From Ilyonectria destructans (taxonomy: Eukaryota > Ascomycota > Sordariomycetes > Hypocreales > Nectriaceae), in assembly GCA_020740775.1 (NCBI GenBank), contig JAHEWK010000011.1:2480001-2544000 (forward strand): a DNA stretch of 64,000 nt, in the 5' to 3' direction. Shown here in pieces: positions 1 to 11,566 of the stretch (its first letter is position 1; each line of letters begins with the position of its first letter). The notes under the pieces were generated by a model. That model had not been told where the DNA came from, searched no databases, and saw only the letters and a list, made by a program, of their open reading frames with translations. A program made the position numbers and the translations under genes.

Positions 1-276
1 CCATTCATGCAAACCCAATTGCGGGCTGATGGACTAGTGCTGCCGTGGACCGGACGAGACGAACCGTGAGCCGTCGAGGACCAACAGCATCAACAACATC
101 GGCGCCGGTCCCAAACTCCAAGGAATATTGGCTTCACGGCAGAGGCTCCAAATACGACATCATAAACATCACCTGGAAGTTTTGGACACTTGAAAAAAGG
201 AGTATGAGCAAACGATTTGAATATTATAACGACCTACGATATTACCATCTTATATCAACGAACCCAGACATGCGTC

Positions 277-1230
277 TCAGATCATGGACAGGTGTCCCCA
301 ATCCAGCTCCCTGGAACTTCTGTTTGTCATCAATTCCTTGGGGAGCCCATCTTCCGAGTCCAAAACCCACAGAATATCTCGCCAGCCCCTCTCCTCAACC
401 TCTGCCATCCTCTTGACCAACTCGGCATTGGAACATGCATTGAGATTCCGAGCATGCACCACCATCATCCGACCGTCCTTGAACTCCTGGAGCTTCAGCA
501 GGTACACTTGCTTATCGAAAGCGAGAGGGAAATCTCGAACGCTCTCCTTATCTAGGGAGCTGAGGATGATGGCCCGGAGGAGTGGCCAACCGCTGGTTGG
601 AAGCCGCCGACTTGGAGTCTGCGGCAGATTGGCGACGCCTAGAAAGTCACTATGGAGGTCACTCTGAGCGTGCTCGAGCTCACGCTTATACTTTTCCTCT
701 TCCTCCTTTCTGAAAATCTGCTCAAATACCTTAGAATGCGCTCCGGTGTAGTTTCGGTCTGGGATAGACTCTTTTTGGCCCCCGAGAATTAGCAAGGCCT
801 CCATTCGCTTGTTTAGAATATCCCGATCCTGGAATTTAGGATCGAGTCTAGCCATTTCGAAGTCATCCTGACAGTCAGATTGCTCCTCATCATCAAGGGA
901 TCCGGTAGAATGTGACCACCTACTCGGGTTAGAGACGCCACCGCTTTCCGAGGCGCTTGGTCCACCACATAGCTCCAGACTCTCTGGCTCTGACATTTGA
1001 TCCTGCTCCTCGTTCATACGTTGGTGGCGATCTACCAGAGCAAGCCGGCGATACTGTTGCGCTGCTTTGGGGGGCGTACGTGCCTGCTCCCTGGCATTGG
1101 TGAGCTTCGTTAGAGGACGAACATTCAGCAACTGACGCCATCTGGCAATTGCATGGATTCGGAGCACAAATTCTTGTCGGTTCTTATCGTCGTCGCCGCC
1201 GAGAGGGATACTTAGCCTAAGGGCAGCCAT
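277..1230 (-). CDS. Hypothetical protein, 317 aa, acidic and coiled-coil-prone
   Basis: One uninterrupted exon with an ATG at 1230-1228 and a TGA at 279-277. I do not recognise a family. The N-terminal ~70 residues are basic and hydrophobic-mixed. A Ser/Glu/Asp-rich stretch follows (residues ~70-130). After that comes a charged segment with a run of glutamates and lysines likely to form a helix (~165-190), and a C-terminal part with alternating hydrophobic residues (~215-310) that looks like a folded domain. There is no signal peptide or membrane segment. Codon use and the uninterrupted length argue for a real gene. It sits alone at the left edge, with no partner to suggest a role. Confidence 0.6.
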   Translation of the reverse strand: MAALRLSIPLGGDDDKNRQEFVLRIHAIARWRQLLNVRPLTKLTNAREQARTPPKAAQQYRRLALVDRHQRMNEEQDQMSEPESLELCGGPSASESGGVSNPSRWSHSTGSLDDEEQSDCQDDFEMARLDPKFQDRDILNKRMEALLILGGQKESIPDRNYTGAHSKVFEQIFRKEEEEKYKRELEHAQSDLHSDFLGVANLPQTPSRRLPTSGWPLLRAIILSSLDKESVRDFPLAFDKQVYLLKLQEFKDGRMMVVHARNLNACSNAELVKRMAEVEERGWRDILWVLDSEDGLPKELMTNRSSRELDWGHLSMI

Positions 1231-2332
1231 GATGAATGATGGGATAGAGTATGGTGGCGCGCGAGCCTGAGTTCAGTTGGTTCGTAGGGAAAGCCGAGAT
1301 AGCGAGCCAAATTCAACCAGTGATTACTTCCGCGTTGGAACCCAATTCGGTTGATTACTATAATTGGACCTGCCACCCGAAGTCGATATCGGACCCTGGA
1401 TGAGTCTCACCATATTGTGCAGGTACTTGTGACAATATATACCACGCAGGACCACTCAATGTTCACAAGACTCTGGACCAAGAACACCATTGTTCTCCAA
1501 ATTCGGCTAGTGAATAATTGCTCTGTTCCTTGGACAATGAAGTAATGTGGTAACCGAGACTTTGTTCGTGGTCTTCTTGACTGGCGAACAGACCACCCAC
1601 CAGACAATGGAGCCGCCTGAACATGTCGGGTATTTGACAAACACGCTCCTCAACTGTCTCATATCGTTCGTATGACGGCTAGTTTTTGGGATTGAATTGG
1701 AAGTAACAACCTGTTGGTGAGATGCAAGGCCGCTTCGGCCCTACTCGCCGTGTGTTCTCGCCGTGTGTTCTCGGCGGGTGAATTCTCACTCTCTTGTCTA
1801 ATTGTTGGGTTGAAGATATGCGCACTATGCCTGGTAATAGCTCAGTCTAGAGGGGTTTCGGTTTGGATAGGGAGGATGGAGCAGAAATTAATCGACTAAT
1901 TGATTGATTAGTTATTGAAGCTACCCATCTAAGACTGAAGGTGGCGATAATATTTTCGCAGCATTCCTTCTTTGTAAGCCGTTGTTGGAGATTCTGACCT
2001 GGGCTGGAAATAGAGGAGGAGTTTCCTTAGAGTAGGTTAGTACGTCTAAGCGAGTGGCGTTCAGAGTCGAGACCAGCCGATGGTTGCTTGGCGTCAATAG
2101 TTTAGCAATAGGTTGTCCCGGACTCAACCTCTTTAGGCTTAGCATGAGTGATTCAATTTCCCAACCTTGACATTAAGCTTCATGTGGTCGCTCAGCTTAA
2201 ATAAGGCGGATTGTTTCTACTTTTCCCTATAGATAGCGACAGACCCACCCGAATTCGAGGCCACTGACTCCATCGCGACATCAACCCCAACTAACTGTAT
2301 AACGTATTGCTCAGCACGCCTGCGCCTTCATC
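1231..2332. other. Intergenic, no gene seen
   Basis: About 1.1 kb between two divergent genes. Only short ORFs without coding character occur. The last ~120 bases before 2333 are C/A-rich, as in fungal 5' leaders, and a T/A-rich patch lies near 2195-2215. I see no repeats or RNA genes. Confidence 0.5.
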
Positions 2333-3069
2333 ATGATTTTACCCAGGAGCGCCCTCACAATCCTAATAGCCGTCTTGGCCACCTCGGGGGTAAATGCTAC
2401 TCCCTGCAGAGCCACGACGACGTCAGCACCGGCCCAGGAGACACCAGAGACAACCTCAGCCCCGTCCACAACGTCCACAACGACCACAGAGATCCCCACA
2501 GTAACAGTTACAAAGAGATTTTTCCTGCCCAAGAACGCACGCCGCGATGGGGGAGACGGGTTTGGTGAGCCCGACTGGTCTTTGAGCGACGGCGCTACGA
2601 TCGAGGAGGATACTGAGATTGCCCACTCCGGAGACCACTACGTGTGAGTAACAGATGGGAACCGTGCTTGCGCCTCGCAACAATTTGCTAACGGCGCCCC
2701 AGACTGGTACGGATTGAGGACGACGAGAAGATGCCCTCAATCGAGGAAAACATCACGGAAGAGATCGAAACTGCCGAACCAGGCGTCCTCTCGTACTCAT
2801 GGGCACTAGCGGACCACCAGGACTTGGGCAAGGACGGTGTTTGCTCCATCGTCTCTAAGTTGGATGGGATCGTCGTCGACACACTCAAGTTCAGCAGCAG
2901 CCCTGCCAACAAGTACCAGGATCACGAAGCCATCGTTTCCTTTCACTCTCCTAAGCCGGTTTTCTCCATGGACTTCTCCTGTTCTGGAGGCGATTTCTCG
3001 CGCGTGGGTGTTCTCATCGACGATGTGAGCTTGACTGCGGTTCCTCTGAATCAGGATTTGCGTCGATGA
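2333..3069 (+). CDS. Secreted Thr/Ser-rich protein with a carbohydrate-binding-like domain, two exons
   Basis: Exon 1 is 2333-2643 and exon 2 is 2703-3069. The 59-nt intron has a GTGAGT donor, a TGCTAAC branch site and a CAG acceptor, and the frame is kept across it, giving 225 residues. The first ~22 residues are a clear signal peptide (hydrophobic core, A-x-A-like end at VNA). A Thr/Ser/Pro-rich linker follows (~25-58), then a KR dibasic site near residue 62 that a Kex2-type protease could cut. The C-terminal ~150 residues resemble the beta-sandwich CBM/galactose-binding-like domain of many fungal secreted proteins, ending in a DDVSL-type motif typical of such folds. The role is probably at the cell surface or outside the cell; the exact ligand is not readable. 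Confidence 0.75.
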
Positions 3070-4351
3070 CCAGGACGCGATGCCGGGCGGCGATAGAGGA
3101 ACTGAACGAGACATCTTTGACGAACTTGAGTATTAGGCAAATGATTTAGTGCATATGCACTCGAATCAATATGTAGTATAGCGAACTGGGCGGAGGAGGC
3201 TCGCCATGGTGGACAATCTTGTGTGTTGCCGAATGGGATCACAGAGGCAGTTCAAGTCCATGTCTCCAAGCATGACAGCTTTAAATAGCCACTTATAGCA
3301 GGAGAGATTGAACAAACGTGCACACTCTAGAGATAATGACTTCTTCTCTTTCAGCATAGCCTTCAGACTCATCGCCCACTCCCCTTGTTTCGGGAGACGA
3401 GAAGCAACTCTCACCAAACGGTCGTGCCCTTGTCTGGGAAAGATGACGGGAACTACTGGGATCGTATCGGATTTGATGCTAATGCGTCTATCATTGAGCA
3501 CCTGAGGCGAACCGGGAATGTCTGCTACGTGGTTCATTAACATGTGTCTAATATAAACTCCCCAATTAAATTGCCTCATCATAAACGTTTAGTCCTCAAA
3601 GCCTAATCCTAATGCCTTCCCGCTCATGTACTGATACGACCTAGTTTCGCGATACTCTATTAGAGTAGCCCTGTTGGGCCGGCCCTTTTCCTTCTTCAAC
3701 CCTTCCCACCGCTGCATCGAGCCTGTTTTGCGCCACGCAGGGCTTCTCGCATCCATATTGTATCATATGATGACGCTTGGTCGACAATCACAGTATATGT
3801 ATTTAAAGTGGTAATAAGTAGGTCTCAAATCATCCCCTGAAGAGAGCGCCTCCAGCATATAAACCAAAACAAGACAAAACACACAAGATTAAGCAAGTTA
3901 TACACGCCATCCTCAATCATGCTCCGCAATTCGTCATCGCGCCAGCGAGCATCGTCAAGCAGTGGGCCTCCGCATAGGCAGACTGGCTGGCGCCAACCGT
4001 TGTGGTCAAGAGGCAGGAGGTATCTGCCTGCCTGTTCATCCTCTTCGCCTAATTTCGCAGTAAAGTCATCTAGACAGAGAGGATACTGAAGAGCAGCAGA
4101 GCGCCGCCGTCAATAGATGTAGCCGAGGATGAACTTCGGCCCCTCCCTGGGCTGAGTATCGAGCATTTCCGCAAAAGTATTTAAATTAAGAAGCTATTCC
4201 CCAGTGTAGAAAAGATAAAGAAGAATAGGTACCAATATATCTACAATATAAAGAGACTGCACTTAATAAAGAAGGCCAAGATACTAGCAGACAAATATAT
4301 CAATAAAAAACACTTGAAGTAGGGCCTGTCTAATCTAAAGTGCTTCGCCAA
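3070..4351. other. Gene-free stretch with a short ATPase-like relic
   Basis: No intact gene. At 3927-3974 on the + strand a short frame reads QFVIAPASIVKQWASA before a stop. This resembles motif Ia of SNF2-type ATPases (hydrophobic-PAS-x-x-x-QW). The rest, including 4140-4340, is AT-rich and looks decayed. Confidence 0.35.
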
Positions 4352-4786
4352 CTAGAGCATACAATTAAAACCCAAGAGCTTCACTAGCCTCAATAAGCAG
4401 AACCAGATAGAGCAGGAACATCTGATACCGGTATGCAGCAGGGACGTGGTCTTAAGTAGTGCCATCTTTCTGCCGCCGGGCAGGACTTCCGGCAATCCAA
4501 CGTCCGCGGGACTCAAAAGCTTGTCTTGAAGCTTGCCGATGTGGTCGGCGAGCAGCGTGCGGTTGGCATCGGAGGGCTCGAGCTCTATTGTCACGATCTA
4601 TAGCGGTGCGATGCCGTCTCCTATTAATGTCTCGTTTCTGTCGGGGAGGGGCATGGGGGTGAGCATCCCCCGTCTGACAGAAAAGAGCTCAAAAATCCTC
4701 TTGGCTCCGTGCTGCGACACGCCGGCGCCGTATTTATTGCTGGATGCGTACTTTAGCGGCGGAAAAGGACGGAAACCAACACTCAA
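4352..4786 (-). pseudogene. Relic of a SNF2-type ATPase/helicase-like protein
   Basis: On the minus strand one frame runs from 4786 to 4352, interrupted only by a TAG at 4600-4598. Around the stop the reading is coherent: an RIFELFSVRRGMLTP segment, then an IELEPSDANRTLL segment. This resembles the region between the two RecA lobes of fungal SNF2-family proteins, where lists of the form RRG-x-x-TP are followed by a helical stretch. No start, P-loop or DEAH box is present here, so it is a fragment. The TAG would fit a C-to-T change at a CAG codon. The family call is from resemblance only and is tentative. Confidence 0.4.
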
Positions 4787-5024
4787 CTCATTAACTTATC
4801 CTTAGGGAGATGCACAGGCGTGTTGTAAGGTCAGCCTGAAGCTGCACTAGACTACGCGTTTGTGGTCGAAATAGACTCAAATAAATCTCTCAAAATAAAG
4901 GCAATAAATTCATTGACTCTAACAATAAGTCTCTTGAGCCTTCTGGGTCTCTGAATTCTAGGAAAAAATCTCCAGAAAAGAAAACGCGATGATCCTCCCC
5001 TCTGTCTGCTGTCACCTCCCCTTT

Positions 5025-5385
5025 TTATCCCCTGTGGTGTCTCTGCCAGCGACCAGCTAGTCCTAGAGTCCCTGACCGCCCGTCAAAGTACGCCTCAAAC
5101 AATTCGGGTTGGCACAGGTAGAGTGGGCTGTGTCCGTTGTTGACGAAGTTCATAAACTCGTTGCGGCGTATGCTCTGGGCGTGGGTGAGACTGTCATCGT
5201 GCATGCGGCTTCCAGTGACCAGGCGTTCCTGGCCAACAGATCCTGCCGGGTGAGGGCGTGTTTCTGACCCACCAGGCAGACAGTGTCCCCAGGTGGTATA
5301 TATAGGCCACCATAAAGGAGGTGACAGAGTTGTCTTGGCGTGCGTTTGTTGCATGGTTGTTGAAGATTTGGCCGAGGAGGGCCAC
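5025..5385 (-). pseudogene. Degenerate ORF, family unknown
   Basis: Two overlapping minus-strand frames (5385-5194 and 5354-5025) each look partly coding and would join by a frameshift near 5200. The distal frame carries a conserved-looking segment FMNFVNNGHSPLYLCQPELF. No start codon or domain is identifiable. It lies just right of the SNF2-like relic and may belong to the same decayed unit. Confidence 0.25.
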
Positions 5386-5449
5386 AGCTTAGAGTCGCAA
5401 AATTGGATACCTACCTAGGTAAACCATTGAACAGCACGTACTAAGGCCC

Positions 5450-5560
5450 TACGTCTACCTTTATTAATAATCTTTTTTAATAAATAAAAGAAAATTTATT
5501 ATTAGGGGATAAAGACCAAGACTAATCCTTATTAATAATGATGTTTAGGATTAAAGTCTA
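5450..5560. other. AT-rich patch
   Basis: A ~100-base stretch made almost wholly of A and T with TTATTAATAAT-type runs. It contrasts sharply with neighbouring ~50% GC DNA. It is typical of RIP-decayed repeats in ascomycetes. No ORF. Confidence 0.5.
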
Positions 5561-5854
5561 TACTTAGGTATGCATGCGAATAGCGATGCTCAAGTACCTT
5601 AGAAATAAGGCCGAGTACAGAAAAAAGGGCCTCATTGTTATAGAACCCGAGGGCTGCAATCAACATGGGAAAGACATATTCTGTGCGTGGTACCACCAAG
5701 AGCCTCTTCGAGGAAGCTGGCAAGACTGGCATCAGGACGCATGTTTAAGCCCATCTTAAGAACCACCTAACTTCCAGTCCATCGCTGCCTTGATCTGCTA
5801 TTTTCCAGAATAATTTCTCTTAAAGCGATCTTAAATCATCCCACAGGGGCGTTT

Positions 5855-6200
5855 TTAATCGTCTCCTTTCCTACTAATAACGGCCATAGAGCTATTCTTA
5901 TTTCCCTCAAACAGTACGCGGTAGGCCCCTTTTCTGCAACAGCTGTGATTGTTTGCTATCTCAGTCACGTGGATTCTTGTTTGCTCGTGGTGTTCTGTTT
6001 TCTCATTTCGCACGTCTCCCGTTTTCTTCTCCCGTTTTCTTCCCCTCACACTTCTCCCGTTCTCTTCTCCTGTTCTCTTCTCCTCGCACTTCACTTCCTA
6101 ACTCGACAAGGCCTCACTCGACCAAGCCTCACTCTATCACTTTCCCCTCTGGGCATCTTCATTATCAGGTCCCGTGATGCAGAGCGCGCTGACCTCGCCG
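5855..6200 (+). repeat. Upstream block shared with 13165-13440
   Basis: This block and 13165-13440 align over most of their length. Both begin with a GTCTCCTTTCCTAC-type stretch, share the CAGTCACGTGGATTC motif, then CT-rich leader sequence, and end before the first exon of a helicase-family copy. It is probably the ancestral promoter and 5' leader of that family, duplicated together with the gene. Copy A carries extra CT-rich tandem units between 6010 and 6090. Confidence 0.7.
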
Positions 6201-6325
6201 GAGAAACCTGACACCACCACCAAAACGGTCAACCTTGCACACACCTTGGTGATAGCTACCCACGTTGGATTCTCTCTATTGTATGAGTTCACTGTACATT
6301 TCGCTTCCTTCCCATTCCCAACAGG

Positions 6326-8840
6326 ATGAGTCGCTGCACATCCCCTGTCGGCCAACTGTATGTTACCCTTCATCCTGATGCTAAACTTTACCTAACTATC
6401 CTTAGCTTTATCGACGGAGGTGACGAAGTCTCCCTGTTACTGTCCGCAGCCCGAACCAACTTGCCGTTCTGGCGGCTCGTTCCCTGCCTTTCTGCCTCGG
6501 GCAATGAGCGACACGGACAACCCAGACGCTATAGGCGAAGTTTTAGACAACGCGCGAAGTTCCACACTGTCCGTGGTCCCCGTTGAAGTAGAGGAAGTCA
6601 CTTCAACTCTCCTCGAAGATTCCGCTCGCCCTGGATACCCTCCAGTCCTGGCCCGACCACTGCGGAATCGAATTCCGAGGCTCACATGAGCCACTCCCAG
6701 CCAGTGGCAGCTCCGAGCTTCCTGAAAAGTGCAGCGGAGAAGATGGCGCGGGCGCGGACCGGGAGTCGACAAGTGAGGGCAATGTTCTGTTTATATACTA
6801 TACGATCATGCGACGAGCCATAACCCCGACCCTCCAAGACAAGATCAATGCCGACCAAAGGCAGGTCAACAGCAGGGAACCTACTACAGAGACCCAAGTT
6901 ACCGCCAGCACTTCTATTTCCAGGATGACCGACATTGCTGCCATGTTCAATACAGAAAGCCGTGCAGCAAGCCTTGCAAATGACTACCATGCATTGGCCT
7001 ACTCTGGTGCTCTTGGCGATGGAACACTTTACCCTTCAAGCAACAGACCTTCGTCAGTGATCCTGATCTTGATCCTGAGCACGAAAGCCATCCCACTCCA
7101 GTTCGAACGTTCATGGATGACAGCTCGGATGAAGAGCAGCTTTTCCCGCGCTCCGAGCCTAGTTCCTACGGGACTAGAAGACGGCACTCGTGCGATTACT
7201 GCTATTCTCGTCGACGAAAGAGCCATATATAATGACGACGGAGACAATATCGAGTCTGCTACGGAAGGCGATTACATCCAGCGAGTTTGGCGTCAAAATG
7301 AAGAGCACGACAACCGGGAATGCTACCAACCAATTTGCTTGTTCCAAGTCATTGCCCGCGGTTACCGAATGATGATTCCACGAGAGAAGGCAGATGACAT
7401 GGACAAACGCTTAGGGATTGATAGAACTGTACTCCCCGACGACGAAGCTCCTGAGCGCGATTTTATAGGGTTTTCCGCAATTACCCTCCACAGACTGAGT
7501 GGACCCTTTTTATCTCGACGTACCCGACGAGTCTGCGCGATCGCTTGTGAAGGCTGAGCAACTCTTCCGTATCAAGAAGGACCGCGTTCCTTTGGCGTCG
7601 CGACAGAGACGCAAGAGAAACACCGACGTATCCGACCCACAGGACGACGACGATGACGAGCAGGAAGAGAGCGTTGAACTCCAGCCGCCGCCGACGGAGC
7701 CTTGTGCTTACGTCAAGGGCCAATCTAAGCACCCTATCCCAGAAGTTTCCTTGGGGGTCTTCGTGCTGTACTTTCCACATCTTCTGCGGTTTACCGAGGT
7801 GAGAAAGCTGACTCGGTATATCCACCCAATGCGATTTGCGGTCATGAATTACAAATTGGATCGAAAATGGGATAAGGATGGACGATTCGAGATCAAGCAT
7901 GAGTCGCTGGATCGTGCAAGACTACTACAACTAGCCAAGTCAGTCCAGTCGGCAACCCGAGAACGGAATGCACCTGATCCTCCGGACCTACTTTATGTGG
8001 TCTGCGAGGGTCCTTGAAACCAACACCTCCGACATCGTGTTCATGTCCTCAGATATCCTATTCGCTTCGCATCCGGCTACTACCCCAATCCATGCCGGGA
8101 TTTAAAAATAGGATTGTACTTAGAGTCACCTTTGATCAGAGGCTTGGGAGGAAGTTGCAAGATATACCCGATGGAGAAGCATATTGCTGGTTGAAATTTC
8201 GACAGCAAAGAGACTAAGTTCTCGTGGATGACCCTTCCCCACCCAAGATCATCAATATAGATAGCATCAGACGTACGAGTAGGCAAGACAAGAAATCTAC
8301 AGCTCATGGTAACCAATTCCCCACCCTGTCATTTGAAGCCCGCCCGCCTTCTTTCTGCGTTCGCATTCTGTCTGCTTTCGTGCAGTCTCGCCGCTCGCGA
8401 AGGACATTACTCACAAGGTCAAAGACAAAGGGCGTGATTATCACGATGCCATTTCTCAGTGGCAGCGAGACTATGTAAATTCTAAGCTAATGTACAAATA
8501 TCACCTCGGTGTCGCCCCGGGTCAATTTGCGAACCATGTGGATTGGAGCCTGGCTTTGTGGTGCTTGATGAAGCTGCCCGCATGCAGAAAAGTGTTTTAT
8601 TACCCTCTGCCTATAATGGCGAATACAGCCCTTACTGCCAGCTTTGCGTAGGTGGCTTTCTATCACCGAAGCCTTGCTGTCGACTTTGAACGTCTCAGTG
8701 TCGTGGCAGCTTAGAGTATCGCACAAGATCTTCAACTCATTAAAGAGCAGGTCATTCAGAATGGAAACCCCGTCCAGAATTCAAACGAGCAAATCGACGA
8801 TTGGGTCTTTAGGGCTCAAAGGGCAGGTTAAGCGCTAAAT
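6326..8840 (+). pseudogene. SF1 helicase-family gene copy A, frameshifted and internally inverted
   Basis: ATG at 6326; a 48-nt intron (6357-6404) matches the one in copy B. Coding character then hops between frames: acidic protein-like segments at ~6504-6689, 6750-7030, 7040-7225 (different frame), 7230-7490 and 7499-8014. The helicase part is scrambled. A C-terminal portion with the motif LIKGDSK lies inverted at 8220-8080. The forward order then resumes with VLVDDPSPPK at ~8218 and a Walker-B-like VVLDEAARM at ~8560-8586. These match the copy at 59-61 kb in order except for the inversion. No P-loop is visible, so the ATP-binding segment is deleted. It is clearly non-functional, but it keeps the canonical DE acid pair that the 59-61 kb copy has lost. 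Confidence 0.65.
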
Positions 8841-9023
8841 TCCAGAGGGGGCAGGGCATAAAGAGGGCTGGAAATTAGGGCGTTAGGGCCTAAGGGGCAC
8901 CTCAGGCTGAGCGCTAAGTCTTAGAGATATCAGGGCTAAGGCCGCTGAAAATTAGAGCAGTTAGGTCTCAAGGGCAACATTGGACAGTTCGATCTTGTAA
9001 GGCCAAATAACCTTGTTCCGACT
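8841..9023. repeat. Decayed G-rich repeats
   Basis: Loose repetition of GGGC, GCGCTAA and TTAGAG-like words over ~170 bases. No ORF. It separates the helicase relic from the next degenerate gene. Confidence 0.3.
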
Positions 9024-9481
9024 TCAACCTCGTAAAACTTGACTCCTACAACGAACCATCTCCAACGGTTCGCTATGGCCGCCCCGCATCCCATGCAGAA
9101 AGGGCTGCTGCAAATCAAGCCACTTCATTTGTTGTTCGCATCTATACATGGGGGCTGCGTCTTCTCTGCCCAGTCGGGTGTCGCGTATCTCGGTGAAGTG
9201 GTTCGCGGCCAAACCTCGCCGTCGCCTTGTCAACTGCGGCCGCGGATCGGACTATCCCAATCCTCAACGGGATAGATCGAACCATGCCCACGGTCCTCGT
9301 GCATTGAAAAGAAGGCCCTGGATTCGTCGGGCCATGCGTGTACGAGCAAGTCATCTGGCAGCCAACTCGCCAGGGTCGCCTCGGGGAGGACAACACACTC
9401 GCCCCAGTAACACTCCTCCGCATCCTCTTCGCCATTGGGCTTCTCGCGATGGCGCATGGCCCCCAGCTGCGGTTTGCGCAT
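9024..9481 (-). pseudogene. Frameshifted small hypothetical gene
   Basis: An ATG at 9481-9479 opens an 83-codon frame with strong protein character (segments such as ECYWGECVVLPEA and MHEDRGHGSIYP). It ends at 9230. A different minus frame continues at once (9233-9024) with equally coherent sequence (FTEIRDTRLGRED, MKWLDLQQPF). A single frameshift near 9225 would fuse them into ~140 residues. I do not recognise the family. It could instead be two exons, but no good splice pair is visible. Confidence 0.35.
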
Positions 9482-9736
9482 TTGCGCATTAGCATCTTGC
9501 GCTGATGCGCCGATGAGCTGGCTTGCACTGATAGGTCGTACTTAACACCCGCTCATCCCAACCTTCGTTAGGAATCGACCGGGTCTTGGGGTTCTCAACC
9601 TCGACCGTTATCTCTTCAAAACCCTCAACACCCATCACATTCTGCTACAGCAAACTAGGCCGTCAATCACGAATATTGAATCGAAAATGTGCCTAGCATC
9701 GACCGCCAACTCCCCAGAGTACCATTGGTAGCGAGA

Positions 9737-11566
9737 ATGCCCTCGGTGAGAGACAAAGCGAGTCAATTCTCCTTCCTTCGGCATCGAAACATCCTATCTC
9801 CATCTCTCCCCAAGAAATCACGACGCCCGGGGACCTTTTCCACTTGGATCAAGGCTCCTCACCGTTTCGATATCCTTCTCAAGAACCGTCGTCTGGGCTG
9901 CCCGGGATCGGATATGCCTCGGGACGGGAAAGAGCAGGTCTTCGTCACAAGAGAAAAAGCCTCCCCTACATTAAGCAACCCCGATTTACCAGATAACACA
10001 CCCAAAGTATGTTCATATAAGTTCAATCCCTACATGGCAGTAAACATACTCATCAACTCCATAGAATCCTCCTCCTGGCGACTCCAGTCAACCAGGGTCA
10101 AACAGGGACGCGGAGGACCGCGGTCAGAACCGTGGAGGTTCTTCAGCCTCTGGGTGAGCCTCAATCATTCGTCTCACAGAGCCCAAAGCACTATCCTGAC
10201 TTTTCGGTAACAGACATCACTCTCAGATCACGAACTACAATACCGAAACCCTCAACGTGTCTCACTCGCGTGACCAGGCAAGGCAAGCCGCCGATTCAAA
10301 CCCATCCGACGTGAAGCTTTCGGCACCGTCGGCGGCCTACCTGGACTACCAAATCAACCAGCAATTGCGTTATCGCAAGAAGCGCATCGTCGAGTCGTTA
10401 ATGGCTGCGATTGTAGAATGCATTGAGAAGAAGCTGGAAGCACTTGAAGATGGTTGTGCCGATGGATCCTCATCATCGCAACCATCTTCAGGTGGTTTCA
10501 GATCAGGCAAGATGGAACCTCAGTGGGCAGGGCAGAAGAGACATCATCGTCTAGATGATGAGGGTGAGGACGAGGGCGACGAGGGCGACGACAACCGCTC
10601 GAGGAAAGACAGGAACAAAAAGGCAAAGATGATCAACGACGACACTCGTCTCAGATTTGCTTGCCCGTACTACAAGCATGACCCGCAGCGGTTCAAAGAC
10701 CATCGAACATGTCTAGGTCCAGGATGGCCAGATGTGCACAGGGTGAAGTGGGTACGCCTTCAAAGAAAGTCCATCGGGTCACTAACAACTCCAAGGGAAC
10801 ACCTCAGACGAAGCCATTGCCTCCCACCACACCAATGCAATCGATGCTTCGAATATTTCGACCAAGAAGATGAGCTCAAGAAACACCAACGCCAGCCCAA
10901 GCCGTGTCCGGTTCAGGACCCGGCTACCATTCGCCGGGACCTCGCTGATGGATACGACACAGAGCAAGGAAAGCTATTGCAAAAGCGTATCAAGAAGATA
11001 CCGGAGGAAAAGTGGAAGGATTGGTACTGTATTTTGTTTGAGGTAGACCCAACTTCATCAGACATCCCTTCTCCTTGTAAGTTTAGCAGCCATCACCACC
11101 AAGTATTCAATACTGATGATGCCTAGACCATGACATCACCTATCAGAATGGTGGACCGTCGGCTTCCCAGGCCAGCACTATCCAAGAATACCGGGAGTTC
11201 TACATGTCGCGAGTGACGCCAGTGATTCGATATCACGTTGAACAGGAAGTAGATAAAGTGATACTCGCCATCGAAGACAACATCAAGTCGAACGTCATAG
11301 ACGTGATCCGAGACTTGCCGCGCCGAATCATGGAATCTATCCCGCCCCCAAGCCATCTTTCAGAAGACCAAGGCTACGAGAATCTCCTTACCCTGGACGG
11401 GATCGCTTTCGGGCTAGAAGACGGTTACTACTTCGACGACATGAGCGGGCCAGATTTTCTAGCAGTGTCGGAGTCATCAGGATCGTCGGATTGGTCCGAT
11501 CCAGCCATGCCCAGTTCGGCAACATCAGTCCAGGATGATGTGGTTGCGTTTTGTCTCGGAGTATGA
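9737..11566 (+). CDS. Fungal C2H2-type zinc-finger-like protein, four exons
   Basis: My model is exons 9737-10006, 10065-10153, 10214-11076 and 11127-11566, with introns of 58, 60 and 50 nt. Each intron has a GT donor, a CTGAC/CTGAT or CTCAT-like branch and an AG acceptor, and frames join cleanly to give 553 residues. The central part has the motif RFACPYYKHDP, then CLGPGW, a conserved arginine-rich stretch, and CNRCFEYF with HQRQPKPC. This is the atypical Cys/His finger array common in many-copy ascomycete proteins of unknown, probably nuclear, function. Upstream of it is a coiled-coil-prone segment and an Asp/Glu-Lys/Arg-rich linker. The C-terminal exon is acidic. The start is uncertain; an earlier exon is possible. 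It is intact although it sits among relics. Confidence 0.65.

Noticed and set aside
6340..6420. Similarity of the helicase-family first exon/intron (GTATGTTA donor, TTTATCGACGG after the acceptor) to the first exon/intron of aldA
   Set aside because: The shared words are short and splice consensus explains half of them; proteins on either side are unrelated. Probably coincidence.
8873..8890. TTAGGG-like words suggesting a telomere
   Set aside because: Only two separated copies within irregular G-rich sequence; not a telomeric array.
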